This document shows, piece after piece, positions 13,090 through 28,000 of a stretch of 64,000 nt of DNA. The notes below the pieces were generated by a model. The model had not been told where the DNA came from, ran no database searches, and saw nothing but the letters and a program-made list of their open reading frames with translations. How positions within the stretch are numbered: position 1 is the stretch's first letter; every line of letters starts with the position of its first letter. Origin of the DNA: Epiperipatus broadwayi (Eukaryota > Onychophora > Udeonychophora > Euonychophora > Peripatidae); contig JAQFVV010012402.1 of the NCBI GenBank assembly GCA_028023455.1, positions 14,314,483-14,378,482 of the forward strand, given 5' to 3'. The translations under genes and the position numbers were made by a program.

Positions 13090-16000
13090 GTAAGTTAATG
13101 TTTGTTTAATTTTTTAACTAGTTAATAGTCCTATGCCATATTGAATTTTAAAAAAAAACTGACTTGAGACACAATTTTCACAATAACTTCAGTTTTAATA
13201 ATGGTAGAACAAAAAGCTTTACATTAATAGAAACTAGAAAAATTAAGGAAAACAATAAGGCTAAAGCAAATAGTGTTTACCATTTAAAAAATATGAAAAA
13301 AAAAGAAATTTCAACATCCGAAATAATCATTACGTTATTGCTTGTTCATAATTTTTAATTTATCATTAATTAAGTGTAAATTACATCTTCATTGATAATT
13401 TCTTTATATTCCTCACAAAATTCTCATTCAAACCATATATAATACTTCTTACCTGAGATAATCCATAGCTTCAGAATCTCCAAAACTAGTCACATAAGAA
13501 TTCTTCATTTTTATCTTGTACCCCAAAAGTTAACAAATCTCAAGGCATCTATAAGAAAAAGATTCATCCTAATAAAAGATACAAAACAAATCATTTCCAG
13601 AAGGTGGATATGCATTTGTCATCATAGCAATTGGCTTCTTGTCTATCTAAAACTAGAAATTGTAGGCTACTGTCTGTATCAATGATAAAATGAGTTTCAT
13701 CTCTTCATTTTATATTTTTTGTGTACATCAGTGATGTTTATATTCTTTATGCACACCAGTGATGCTATCTTGTTATATTTATTGTCCCACAGAGATATAA
13801 TTTATTTGCATATAGCTCATTTGCTAGCTATAGAATTGAAAATAATGTGATGCAGATGTGACAAAACTACTGACTCCACAGCATGAGTACCAAGGCATAG
13901 GCAAGAATCAGAATTTGATTCTTTGCCTGCGTACAATTCAATGTGGTATATACTTAACCATTGTGGATATCACCACACACACACCATTTGAAATCTTTCT
14001 TTATTGGTTTTAAGTTTTTATATTTTCACACGATAATATGCCCAGTAAATTTTGTGATTGCTTTATCAACTGCAACCTTTCTGTACATCTGATAATCAGT
14101 CTTAAAATTTATATTGCACTACTCTAATTTTTATATATATAAATCATTGCCTGTTATATGAATACAGACAGCAAATGCAAACACGCTAATATAAATATAA
14201 ACACACTAATAAATTATTAAACCTTTTGAGAATCATTATGTCTATAAAATAAGGTTGCCTCAAACTTGGATCAGAGCCCCAAAATTACATTGTTCATAAA
14301 CCACTTTTGTTATATTTGAATACAAATTTATATACTGTATAATAAAGAGTATAAATGATTTAATATTATATAATTTATATTTTACACAGAAACACCAATA
14401 CAAACCCATAAGTAAATTATACCATTTTTCAAATAATTAAAAAAAATTTAATATTCAAATAATTAAAAAATTAAAATTGAATACTTATGACCCAATGGAT
14501 GAAGGCCTTGAAATGCAAATTATCGGTGCATATTTAATCCATTTTACTAATGAATGGCCGCTAAAGAAATTCTGCTTTTGTCTTCTTTGTGCAGTCTAGT
14601 AAACTGAACAGAAAAGAAAAAAATTAAATGAATCCATTAATAAAAATTCAAATTTTATCTGATTTCAACTTGCTATACGCCATTTTAAAGAGGAATTCAA
14701 GCAGCAATGAATGCTGGGATTTCTGTTGACATCATGCTTATGGTTTTCATGCAATTTAAAAAGGAAACTAAATTTCAACAAATCAACTGCCGCTAGCATC
14801 TGACACACTACAACCGCTCAATCAAAAAAAATTTAAAATTTATTATTCAATATAGAAATTATTGACTCTTGAAGGCCATACATAATAAATGTGCATACAT
14901 TAAAATGCACATGTGATTATATAAAATAAGTACATTGAGCAAGATGTATTTGATAAGAATTTGGATTCTATAGCTTTTGACTCCAAAATTTACCTTAGAA
15001 TCATGACAAAAGCTTATCATTATTAAAGTCAAATATTCTTTTGCCTCGGCAAAAACAACTTTCGATTATAAATATAATAAGAGTCTTTAGTTCCATTTTT
15101 TCTGTTGATGAAACTGATATGACTTTATAGGGTGCTATTTTAGATTATTCAAAAAAAAATGAAAAAGAGAATTACAAAAATGGAAATAAACTAGTGAATT
15201 AAATCTTATAAATTTATTATAAATTATTTATAAAAGTATTCACTGGAAAAATTTCACTCAGCAGTCTTTTTTTTTTTTTTTTTTTTACAAATGTTAGCTA
15301 ATATTACTTTCATTTTTGTAGTTTATACATTTAATGTGGTAGTAATCTCTATTTTTCCATGAACTAGGCCTGATATTATAGCTTTAGTGATGGTTTTAAT
15401 TGTACTTTGAAATTTTTTGTACATTTTTCTGAGCAAAGATATTATAGATTATATGTTCTGTATTTATATGTAAATATCCATAAAATATGTTTATACTTTT
15501 AAACATAGATTCTTTTTTTTTATTAATCTAGTTTTTTTTCTCATTATAATTTGTAAGTCTAACATTTACGTTCGAATAGAAAATCCAAGGAACCATTTAT
15601 CTTGCATTGAAAATTATTAATGGAAATGCAAGGAACATTGACAAATATTTTTTTTTAATTCTTGGAAATTTGCTTGCCTGAAAGAAAATGGTAGTAGTCC
15701 TTGCTTTGTGATATTTTGTGATTGCAATATCACTAATTGCTCTGTGAAGTAAAAAATTAATATTTAGAAAATTAACATTTTATATATTTTAATTTCTGAT
15801 TTATTTACTTTTTAATTTTTTTTGCCACATGATTTATTGAAACATCAGTTACTGCAAGCACGGATGTATCTGTACTGAATTCTCAATCCAATTTTTTAAA
15901 TTTGAAATAATACTTTTAAATTGTATATTTCATAGAGAAATTTATTTTTTTTAAATGAGAAATATTCACATTCACCTTTTTTTCATTTTGCCACTTTAAA

Positions 16001-19000
16001 AAGAGATTTTTGTTTCCTTTGTGTTCAAGCTTTTTTTTATATATATTAATAGACTTATAAATAAATGTTCTACATTTTCAGAGATCATATTTAAAAAAAT
16101 TTGTATTTGTAAAATTAAAATAGTAAAATTAAGTTTAGTTTTTAATAAATTAATGTTAAGATAGTATTATTTATTAAAAAATACTTATCTAGTAACTATA
16201 ATTAATATTAATTCCATTTTTTTAAATATGGCTTCCAGTCCATCATTTTTCAAAGAACTAGAGAAAGTAAACCATAGATAGGGAAAACAGTAGAACTGAA
16301 TCTATTAAAAATCTTAGATAAGGACAATTTAATGATTATTCATAAACTACATCTCAAATTTTATAATTCAAAACATTTCATGTTTTTTTTTTCAAAAAGG
16401 CATATATATATATATATATTGATTTAATTTTAATTTTACAGCAATTACTTGTAATAAATTGTTTTTCTCTTCACTAGTGAAAATTGTAATTATAAATATG
16501 CGACTTTTTTTTTTCACATTAAATATTGAAGCTATAATTATACATTATTCATATAATTATACCTTCATTATTTAATGCGGAAAAAAAAAGTCGCATAGTA
16601 ATTACTTGTTTAAAAAATTGGAATTAATATTAATTAGATGGAAGTACATTATGTAAACTTTTAATTAGAGCTACATTCTTTTTGTGTTTTTATGATGTTA
16701 TTTGAAAACAGTTATGATATAAATTTTCCACATATTTTTATATTACAAATTTTTTTAAAGCCATCAAAGCAAAAAATTATAGGCTAGTAAAATTCTATTA
16801 AAAAAAATAAAATTATGTAAGATTCATTAAGTTTGGTACAATATTTGTTGAGTTATGAAATCACAAACAAACAAACTTATTCATGTATATAGTAATATAG
16901 ATATATTTCTTGAATAGAATCATGCATTTCTAATTTAACTAGTAAATATCGTGTTGCATATCCATATTAGTATTTTAATTAATTAATGGAGGTTAATATG
17001 TTTAAAATAAGACAAATACCTATGCTATTTAAAAATTTTCTTTTTCATATGTTAATTAAATATATTTTAAACTTACTTTACCATATGAGAAGATACTTAA
17101 TGGGAAATGATAAAAGTTTGTCAAATTTGTTAGTAAAATTTACTTTTTCATCTGTTATATTTAAAGTCATATTCCTAAGAATTTATCAATTTCATAATAA
17201 ATGTTTAACAAATTCAGTATATTTCTATATATTTAAACTAAAATCCAATATTAATCTTTATTAAAAAAACAAAAGTATTCTTTTGTTTATAAAAAATAGT
17301 CCATTAATCCAAATTGATAAAAAAAATTTAATATCATTCTTTAAAAACTTGTTTTTATTTTATGGACTATTATAACAAAATATATATATACATCAGAATA
17401 GTCAATGTTTTGACTGTATTATATAGTTTTTATCAAGGATCATCTAAATATTAATATATAAATGTAATAAATACAAATATAAAACATTCCATATCAATTC
17501 AGTGCAAAATTTTAAATTAAAAATATACAATCCTTAAATAACCAAAAAAAAATAAAATACATATTATATCTATGTTAAAACACTGTTCTTTCTAACAATT
17601 CACATTTCCTTTATATAAAATCATTCTTTAAATGCAACTCCCTACTTTAAGTACCTATAATTATTAAGATGGAACTTGATAGTTAAACAATTATAGATAA
17701 TTAAAGTGAGGAATTTTTTTTAAAAGAATGATTTTGTATAAAGGAAATGTGAATTGTTAGAGAAGGGTGTTTTAAGATAGATATAATATGTATTTTTTTT
17801 TTTGTTATATAAGGATTGTATATTTTTAATTTAAAATTTTGCATGGAATATGGATTTTTTTATGTTAGTATTTATTAAGTTTATATATATTTTTTAAAAT
17901 GATTGTTGATAAAAACTATATGTTGGATATTTTGATGTATATATGTAATTTGTTATAATTGTTCATATTAAAAAAAAAAAACAAATTTTTAAAAAAGTGA
18001 AGTTAAAAATTTTGATAGTGTTGGGTTACCCATACTGTGCTCACCAGGTGATGCTGCAGAATCACCAAGAAGTCTGCAAGTGATAAATTTCTATGAAAAA
18101 TGGCTGAAATCATCGATGGACAAAAAGAAAAAAAGCTAAAATCATCGATGGGAAAAAAATAAAAATAAAAAATCGCTGAAATCATCGATGGAAAAAAAAA
18201 CAACAACAACAAAAAAAAAGGCTGATATCATCGATGGGGGAAAAAAAAAAAATCACTGAAATCATTGATGGATAAAAAAAAAAATGTTTTTATCAATTCA
18301 AAAAAAACTAAAATTCTAAAAGTTTATCAAGGTCATTATTATAACTGATATAAATTATCATAAATTAAATACATTTACTTTGCTTTACTAAAAACTATAT
18401 TTTTCATTTAAAACATTTTCTAACTAATCTCTTAATCATTGCTACCCTCTTTTTGCTTTTTTTGACATCATTTGAATACAGTTATGATTTAGATTTTCCA
18501 TGCATTTTTGTACTGCAGATTACAAATTTTTTTAAAAGCAAACCAAAAATGTATATGCTAGTAAAATTCTATACAAACATATTTTCTCTATTGAATTTTT
18601 TTATAGCTTCATCTAAATATTATTTAGGATTTTTTTGTTTTTTAATAATATCAGTGTCTTTTCAAATACTTTACTTTTAAAAAAATATTGATCACAGTTA
18701 ATTGGAATTGAAAGCCTTTTTATAATTTTTGCAACTTAAACACAGAGCAAATTTATGTTCTTTATATTATTTCATTTGCTATTTGTAGATGATTCATGAT
18801 ATAAAATTTATTTTTAAATTCTTATGATTGCTCTGTTGGCTGAGTGAAATCCAATTTGTTTTTTCTGATCTTGTAAAACTTTATAAAGAATGATAACAGT
18901 AATTTTTAATATGTATTCATGGATTTTCTGTTTATAGCTTTATCACTCACATCTCTATAATTTTTTTTTTTAATAATAATAAATTTATATATATATATCC

Positions 19001-22000
19001 ACTAAGAAGGTTTTTTTTAGAACAACTTGTAAATAAAATTATTAATATTTTTAACAATTCATCATTGCCGTCATTTTTTCTTATTAACTTTCCATTTTTT
19101 AACCTAAAATGAATATTTCATTTCAGCAGGCACTTCATCTGTGGTTTTATTCATATCTGTTATATCTGTCTTTTCCATTCTTGAACTTTCTTTACATTCT
19201 TAGTTTTTATTATTATTATTTTAATTCCATATCATGTTTTAATATTTTAAATATGATTGTTTCTATACTTAGATTTTGTTTACATTTATTATTAATTTTT
19301 AAAATTTGTAAGATCATTTTATCTTTTAATTAATATTTTTGTTTAATTCATCATATTTCATTTTAGAAATTAGTTATTGTTTGTCTTTCAATTTTTTCAT
19401 AATTTCAGTATTCAATGGAATTTTTTGTTCATTTTTTTTTTTTTTATAACTTTTTCAATGAAACACATTATATTCAGATTACCCTTCAAATTATTTAGCA
19501 GCAAACCAATTTTTGAATACAATCTCCACTTCTATATAATTTTTCACCAGCAGTTAAAATTCTTTATTTTAATATCAGAATGTGTTTATAAGAATATAAT
19601 TTTGAAATCATTTCTATTTTGATACTGCTACAAAGTTTTCAAGTTCATTTTGTTTAGGGTTTTTTTTTTTTTTTAAAAAAAAAAAGATTGCTAAATAAAC
19701 AAGTGGTTAAAATTTCTGCAAATTTAATCATTCTCTTGACTTTTAAATTTCTTTTTTCAAAACCATAATTATGTACATTTTATTATCTTTGCTGTGACTA
19801 AATTTCTGGTAGTTTTAATGTACATATTACTATCGAAATTAAGAAGTTGCTTTAATATAATTGAAAGGTGTATAATATATAAATAAATTAAAAGTACAGA
19901 GAGTCATTTGAAATATATGATTATATTAACCTGTTTGTGGTTATTACAAGAATTAAATATTACTAAAATATAAAGTTAATGAAGTATGGACATATTAATT
20001 TTTGCTTATAATTATATATTCTGCTATAAGATGTCTGTAGATTGAGTAGTGCAATTATTTGGCATTGATGTTGTCAGCACCAAAAATCTATAGGTGCCTC
20101 TGAAATTGATCAGTGCTATTAGAAAGGTATGATGTATTCTAGTTTTTGTGTTAAAATCTACCTTCATTGCCTAAAAAGAGAATTCCAATACTGCTTTAAC
20201 TAGTCTGGATATTCTCATAAAATTTTTTTTATTTCTTCACCTGGGGGACTTGAATATTGATGTGTAATTAGTCTTTCCATACAGTATTATAGTTAAGAAT
20301 ATAATCTTTAAAAAAAATATTTATATGCACTACATATATGTATTGATTTTTTTTTTTAATATCAGGATTATAAAAGTAAATGCTGGTTGTATGTGTATTA
20401 TGTATGTTTATTTGGTTTCCAAAAATAAAAATTATATAATTGTGTTAATACTGTATTAACACAGAAAAAGAGTTAATCTTTTATGTATTTATTGTTTAAA
20501 TTATAATCAATATTTAAAGGGATTATAAATATAAATTTAATATTTTAAGGAAAAATAAAGACAATAAGATTTATTGTTAGAGAACATTTAATTATCATTT
20601 TATTATTAAAACATTTTCTAGGAATAAAAAAAAAACTATTTCAAGAATAACTACCGTCTAACTATTAGAGTAAAAATTAATGTAAAATAGTATTAGAATT
20701 TGAAATTGAAAATCTAATATTATTTATTGTTATCAAAGCGAATATTATTTATTATATCTTCAACTTAAAATGCAACATAAAGTTGTTGTTTTTTTTTTCA
20801 TTTGTCAAATGCTAACCGGGCCAGCTGCTTGGAAGGCAGCTATGCTAACCACTAGGCCACCAACACTGACAAAATATAAAGTTTTTGATAATTGCTTTTG
20901 CAAATATGCTAAAACTTAAAAAGTACAGCATTTATATTTATAGGATCTGTTATCCATGATTCAAATATATATAAATTATCATTTATGTGTGTGTTAGCAC
21001 ATTTTCAAAACATATGTGTGCACATAAAACATAATATGGTTCACTACTGTCAGAAAATTTTGGTATTTGTAGTGTAGCTTGGAACCATTTATTGTGGATG
21101 CAGTAGAATGCTATACTTTAAAACATTTCAAATAATTTTATGTTTAAAACTCCTATTACATTTTCAACCAGCATCAAATTAAAACTTTATAAAAATTATA
21201 GCAAAATGAATTGATGCATAAAGATAATACTAATATTAGTTGATGTCAAGTAACAGTTTTGGAAAAAGTATATATATAATTTTAGAATAGAAGTGCAATT
21301 TAATTGAAAAAATAGAAATCGATCATTAATGGATTTTTTTTCTTCAGCTAGTTGACTCTTAGTCAGTCTAGCTAACTATCAAATATTGGTTGTCTAATAG
21401 ATGTTTAATTTTTTTTAGCTTGAGGGTAAAACAAGGATTGAAATATTCAAAGTTTTCATCATTCAGCAAATGGCAATCCTAATAAGCTGTGCCATTTTAT
21501 CCACTGGAAATATCGCTGCCCTGCAATGCGTTATTTTAAAAACAATTTTACCATATGTATTACATAAATTAGTGTATAAAATTTAAATTTCATTATCCAG
21601 TTGGGTAGAAATTTTATTCTCATGTAAAATTTTTGATGAACGACATCTTATTTATATTATTTAAAAACCATATTAACAAAATCTATTATTATATTTTCAT
21701 AATAATTTTTTTATTCCGTTTTGATATGTATTGAACATGTATAGATAATAATGTTTAATGTCCAGAATATCCATGATAATTATCCAAATAATAGACAACT
21801 CATTGATCCAATATTTTATTGTGCTAATGGGACATTATTTAAGTCATTCCTTTTTATTTCACATCATCGTCTATGTATATATGTTGTTCAAATTTGAATA
21901 TTTAATCATACACAAAGTAACTGAAAGAGTATTTGAACAGAAGTTTTACAAACATATGTACACCTTGTAATCTTTCTATATATCTTTATATATTTATCCA

Positions 22001-25000
22001 TTGATGATAAGTAACAATTAAAGTCATTTAATATTTAAATTATAAGCTCGATGAATAAGTGGCTGTATAAAATATGATTGTTATGGAATTTGAAGAAAAT
22101 GTGAATATCCCTTCTTATTTGATAACCATTTTGCAAGTTTATTTTCTACTGTTGTGGTGGTGATAATTAAATATTAAAAAAAAAAAAACTTATGTACTTA
22201 AAATTTATTTCAATAACTTAGTAAATAATATTCAAATATTTTCAACATATTTTTTTTCATATTATTATTATTTTGTACTGAAAATTTAAAAGCATAATAT
22301 CACTTAGTCCTCATTTTATTTAATTATTTTTGCAATATAATGAAATAACATGCATGTATATATGTGGCAAATTATAAATATTACTATCAGGTTGGTAATC
22401 AACGATCATCTTTGTTCCAGCATCTTGAATTTTATGTTTGTAAAATATAATATATATAAAGCAGGAAAGTATGAGTTTATATATATGTGTGTGTGTACTT
22501 TTAACATGTACTAAATAGATTATTGCTTGTTTGATCTGAATTTCATGTGTGTGTATATATATACAGAAAATTTTCTGAATATATATATGTGTATGTACTT
22601 TTGTTATTAAAATTAACAAAGAAGATTTATCATAAATATAAGATTGTTACTTATTTCTTTTAAATATTATGTTTGTATATTTATATATACTATACTTGTA
22701 TTTAAATATCAGATTAATATAAAAATGTTTGTTTTATTAGTCTGTATCTTACTATAATAAATCAAACAAATTAAATAATTGTATTAAACAAATACATATA
22801 TATATAGAGAGAGAGGAGTTGTTTTAAGATAAATATTTTGAGCATTTATATACAGAGTAGTTATTATGCTGGATATTGTGTATATGTAAATTAAAGTGAA
22901 GATTCTCATGGATTTAGGATACTTATATTTCAGATTTAGAAGTCTATTTTTAATATTAATACTATATTGACATTTTGGCTAGATTGCCATTATCTGGATA
23001 ATAGAGACCATTAAATGATGTTGCAAAGATGCCTAAAAATCAGAAAATGTTAAAAAATGGTATTGAAAATGAATGAAAGAAAAATATATAAAATTTTATA
23101 AAAATCACACTTGTTTTCTGATTTTGAACATCTGTGCAATATTCTTGAATGACCTCATACACGAAAAATGTTATTTGTAATTCAGCAGAAATGTTGGTAT
23201 AATATTATTAAACAACAAGTAAATCTATATAAGGAAAATCCAAAACATGCATGCACAGATATGCGGATACGAGTCTCAGAATAAAAAACAATATAGCCTT
23301 GAATTTGATTTTTATGCATTTCATGTTCAACAAGTATGAGCTTTGGGCCACCATTTTAAAAATGTAAATTTATTTATGCATTTCAATTTAATGATATATA
23401 TATATTGTTTGTTACTAAAACATTATAAGCAATTAATAGTAAAAACAAAATATTGAAAGTGAAGGAAAAGATATGTAAAGAAATAAAAATATCAATAATA
23501 TAGCAGTCTAATTAATATTCAAAACATGTTTGTATATGATTGTGAAAAAAGAATTTATTTCTCATTGAAGTTTTGAAATAATTGGGCAGAACTAATTTCT
23601 ATTATCCATGCCGTGCATTCTTGTCATTACAGCTGTTATTACTTTATGAAAGTTTATCTGACAAACAAATGTAAATTAGCGGCTTACCAACATACATAGA
23701 ATGAGTTTGTGAATTTCACTAAGAGTTTGAAAGCTTTCTTCATTCTGTTATATTTCCTACAGAATTGTTGTCACTTTCTTGAAAACAGAATACATATATA
23801 TATATTTGCATATTTATGTGTATGTGTGACTACTGTTTAGCATGGAAGGATTCCTCTTGATAATGTTGGGTGAAATATATAACTGTCATCAACTGTTTTA
23901 TTTTTGTTGTTTTTAACTCCAAAGTTTGAAAGTATGATTGACTAAATATTTAATTCATAAATCTGTAATTAAGGTAGACAATAAAAAATTGTCTTCATAT
24001 CTTCAGAAGTTAAGTCATTAACTAAGAAAGTACTTAGTAACTAAATGTAATAGATGCTAAGAATTCCCAAGTTTCAAATATTAGTTATTGTTTGATGGCA
24101 ATTTTACATTTGCCATTAACAACTGGATGCTATTAAACAAGGAAAATTTTATGAATTGGAAGGAGTTTCACTGTCGAAGTGGGACCTTGTATTTTGTGAA
24201 GCTAAAAAAGAATATGATGAAACAATTGAAATAAAAAGGAAAAAAATACTTTGCTGCTAAGATTCAGGTATTAGAAATACAAGTGAAATGGGATTTATTA
24301 TAAATAAAAAATTGAAGAATAATAGTATGAATATTGATAATATATCAGATAGAATAATATTTTTTTTAAATAAAAGTTACTGTAAATGTAAATAATTTAG
24401 ATTTTGAACTATCAGAAGTACTCTTATGAAAAAAAGATTGCTGTCTGAAAATGTTTTTTTTTTAATAATCTAGCTATTGCTTTAAATATATATATGAAAT
24501 AGTGTATTCTGTTAAATATGGCATCCTAATTTGGGGCATAAATTAGCTAGAATTGTAGTTAACAGTACATTCTATTATATCATATTTATATATGTGTGTG
24601 TGTACGAAAATTAACAATTTTGTAATCCTATAACTTTTTAAAATTATATTTTAAATTTTTTAAAAGGTAAAAGAAGTCCTTATTTAATGTAAATGGTACT
24701 ATGAAGTTGTATATATGTATACAATTTAATCAAATTGGGAATTGTTGATGTCTTTTTAATTTTTTTCTTTGCAGTCTGGGATTTTATTTTTTAAAAAAAC
24801 ATATGTAGTCTATGTTTTTGTTTGATTTTAGATTCCATATATTGAGAAAAACTAAAATATACTAATTTTAAAAACAATCCATGACTGAACCAATTTTATA
24901 TAAAAACAGAACTCACAGAGGAACCTTGGGAAAAACAGTAAGCTATAAAATGCACCCATACAGTAATGCCATTAGAAAAGAAACATGGAAGTAAATGCTT

Positions 25001-28000
25001 CTTTCAAGTCAGCCATTTTGTATATTGTTCTTATCAAGTCGAATTTTAAAAACTATTGCATTTATTTCTTTATGTTAAATGTATTTTTGGTTCTGCAAGA
25101 GAATGAATGATTTTGTATAAAAATGATAAAGAAAATATGAAGTAAAAAAAAAATTGGTTTTTAAAATGTAAATATTTTAATATTTCAAAGTGTTGAGTTT
25201 TTTAGTACAAAGTTTTTAGTTTTTTATGTATATTTTGATACATCCATGAATTTGTGACTGATATATGAATTTTTAAAGATATTTATTCTGAAGATGAACT
25301 TTATTATTTGAGTTCTTAAACCTGATAGAGATCAATTTTTGTGTAGGCTTTTACAACTATTGATATAATAAATAAAAGTATTTTAATTTGATATATTTAT
25401 AATTGATATTCTAAAATAATTATAAACAGTTTACAGAAGTATTTAAATGTAAGTCAACAATAAACATAAAATCTTGAACTAAAAGTGATTGTATTTCAGG
25501 AAATCTTATCCTGGTAATAATGGGAATGGTAGAAAGGATTATGGCATGTCATTGCCGGTTTTTATTAGCATTGAAAATATTTCTGCTGCAATTAAAATTT
25601 TAAAACATCATAGCGTAGATTCAAAATACTTTCAAATTCTGAAGAATACTGCAATGAGATTATATGCTGACACCATTAAGATTAATACAGGTAAAAGTAT
25701 ATTGCAGGATAATTCTAGCTCCCTAGAACATTGTTCAACAATTTTTCTGGAAGTAAAATGACTGAAAAATTAAAGGAAATTATATTAACCATCTGAATTT
25801 CACAGTGTGATATTGTTTTATTGCAAATAATATTTTGCAGTTGCAAGAAATACTACAGTTATCTGATAAAATAAAAAATTAGGCCAAAGATAAATACTAA
25901 ATAGAACTAAGATAATGTTCAATTGAATTCCAAGAAATAAAAATACAATATTGAATTAGGAGTTGAAAAATATAAATATCTAGATAAATTATTGAACAAG
26001 TAATGGATGAAATTGATTATAGAATTAAATTTGGATGGAATGCTTTTACTAGAAATAATTGGATATTAGGAAATATAATCTTGTTATTGAAAAAGAATTT
26101 TATATGTATATAAAACATATTTTGCGGGTTAATCCATGTAAGTTTTTAATTTAAAAACTCCGTTTTGACTTGATCACACAAGGCCTCAATTGGGAACCCA
26201 CAAAATATGTTTTTATATCTGCAACCTCTGAAAACATTCATATATATATATAATGTATTTAGAAACACAAAGTCTGAATCAAGCAACGTAAGTAAAATGA
26301 AGTTACAAGTTGATAAGATATTAATTTTAAGACTAATCTAAACATAAGCATAAATTTAAATAAGTTTAACTATTAAAAACTAATAGATAAACATATTTCA
26401 TATGCAAAGCACAATTAATAAATAATAATTTATTCTTTAAAAAATTGGAAACACAACTATATATATTGTAATGGTCATATTTGTACATTTATGCAACAAA
26501 ATCCAGAGTTTTGGCAAATTATAGTAAGGCTGATCTAGATGAGGGCTTGAGACCTTGAATCTGATTGCACCTAAGCTCCTCCACCAACACTCCATGACTT
26601 ACTACCCTATGAATGACTTATATGAGGCTACACTCGGAATTTTTTAGTTCGTGTGCAGGCAGTAGCAAAGGATGGAGCAAGAGACTCGGGGAATATTAAC
26701 TAAATTATTAATATTTAAACATATACACATTTGTGGCTGGCTAGATATTGCATATATTAATAAGTAACACAATATTAAGAAACTTAACTGAAATTTGGAA
26801 TTAAGAGATTTAACTAAGATTTGGGATGGATTACGAATGAAACTCAACACAGTTGTTATAATTTAATATATTTTAATTGATAAATGAACATGAGTGCATT
26901 AAAGGACACACACAGGTGTAAACAATGAGCAAGTAACAGAATCTCATCTGATGCACTATATTTAAGAGTTGGTTACAATTTTAATAATCTACAGTCTCTA
27001 ATTATGTCTTAATTTCACTACACCCGACTTATTAGGCTTGCGATGGTTAAGTCGGTACAAGAATGATTATTTGTCATTATAACATTTAATAAAAGTCATT
27101 TAACAACACTTAACGAGCTGCAATAAGCTTTCTATGCAGATTATACACATAGAAATCAGACTACCAGTTCAGATCAATGCTGAAATATTACATAGTGGAG
27201 GGATGAACTGGAGCTTTGTAGTATAAGTTCAGATACTAGGGCATATATATATTACTAGAGAGGTGCACATCTCGAATGTGTAATTAATCAGGGATTCAGT
27301 ACCAAGTACTCTGTTCCCATGGACCGTACGACTCACTATGAATAAATTGAACACAGTTCAGTGATTGGATCAGCTTATAAAAACAACAATCTGGCCCCTC
27401 GTGTTCCAGTTCTAAAGAAGAGCTGTCCGAACTAAGATGGGTGACCATTAAAACCAGAAGCCATTCATATAAGACATACAGCAAGGCATATATGCATGTA
27501 TGTGCTTGCTAAAGACACATTCGCCACGCTAAATATAACATTAATTAATAACTTAAAAGTACGCAAAATTCTAGTTTCATTCTGCGAAACTACCATATGC
27601 CAGTTCATTAATTAGCATTCTTAAAATATGCTAAAAGGAATACTTAAAAGTAATCTAATATTGTTAGTAAATCTGCACAGTTCATAATATAGTTTAAAAG
27701 GAGGTCAAAGCATATCTGGGGCTTAAGCAATATGTATAATATGCTTTATAACTCATTCTTGCATTTATTAACTAATTATTTATTGACTTATAAACCTAAT
27801 GATAATAACAATAGTAATAGTAAACTAAATATAATAGCTTAATGAAAATATTTAGGTTTTCAGAATGGAGATTTTGGTGGGTGTGCTAAAGAGCAACATT
27901 ACTTAATGCGGAGAGAGCATCTAATCATCTCTCCCCCTCAACTTTATTCATAAAATCAACCTCCGTTCTGAACTGGGCATAGTATAAATGATAAAAATAA

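Noticed and set aside
13490-13740. Possible RNase H-like motif (IIDTDSS) on the minus strand
   Set aside because: Only one short motif fits, and the following sequence does not match any retrotransposon RNase H.
16986-17264. 92-codon plus-strand open frame
   Set aside because: It is hydrophobic AT-driven composition with no motif, and no splice context ties it to the host gene.
22320-22619. 99-codon minus-strand open frame
   Set aside because: It reads through TATATA/TGTGTG microsatellites; the His/Tyr/Ile repeats come from the repeat.
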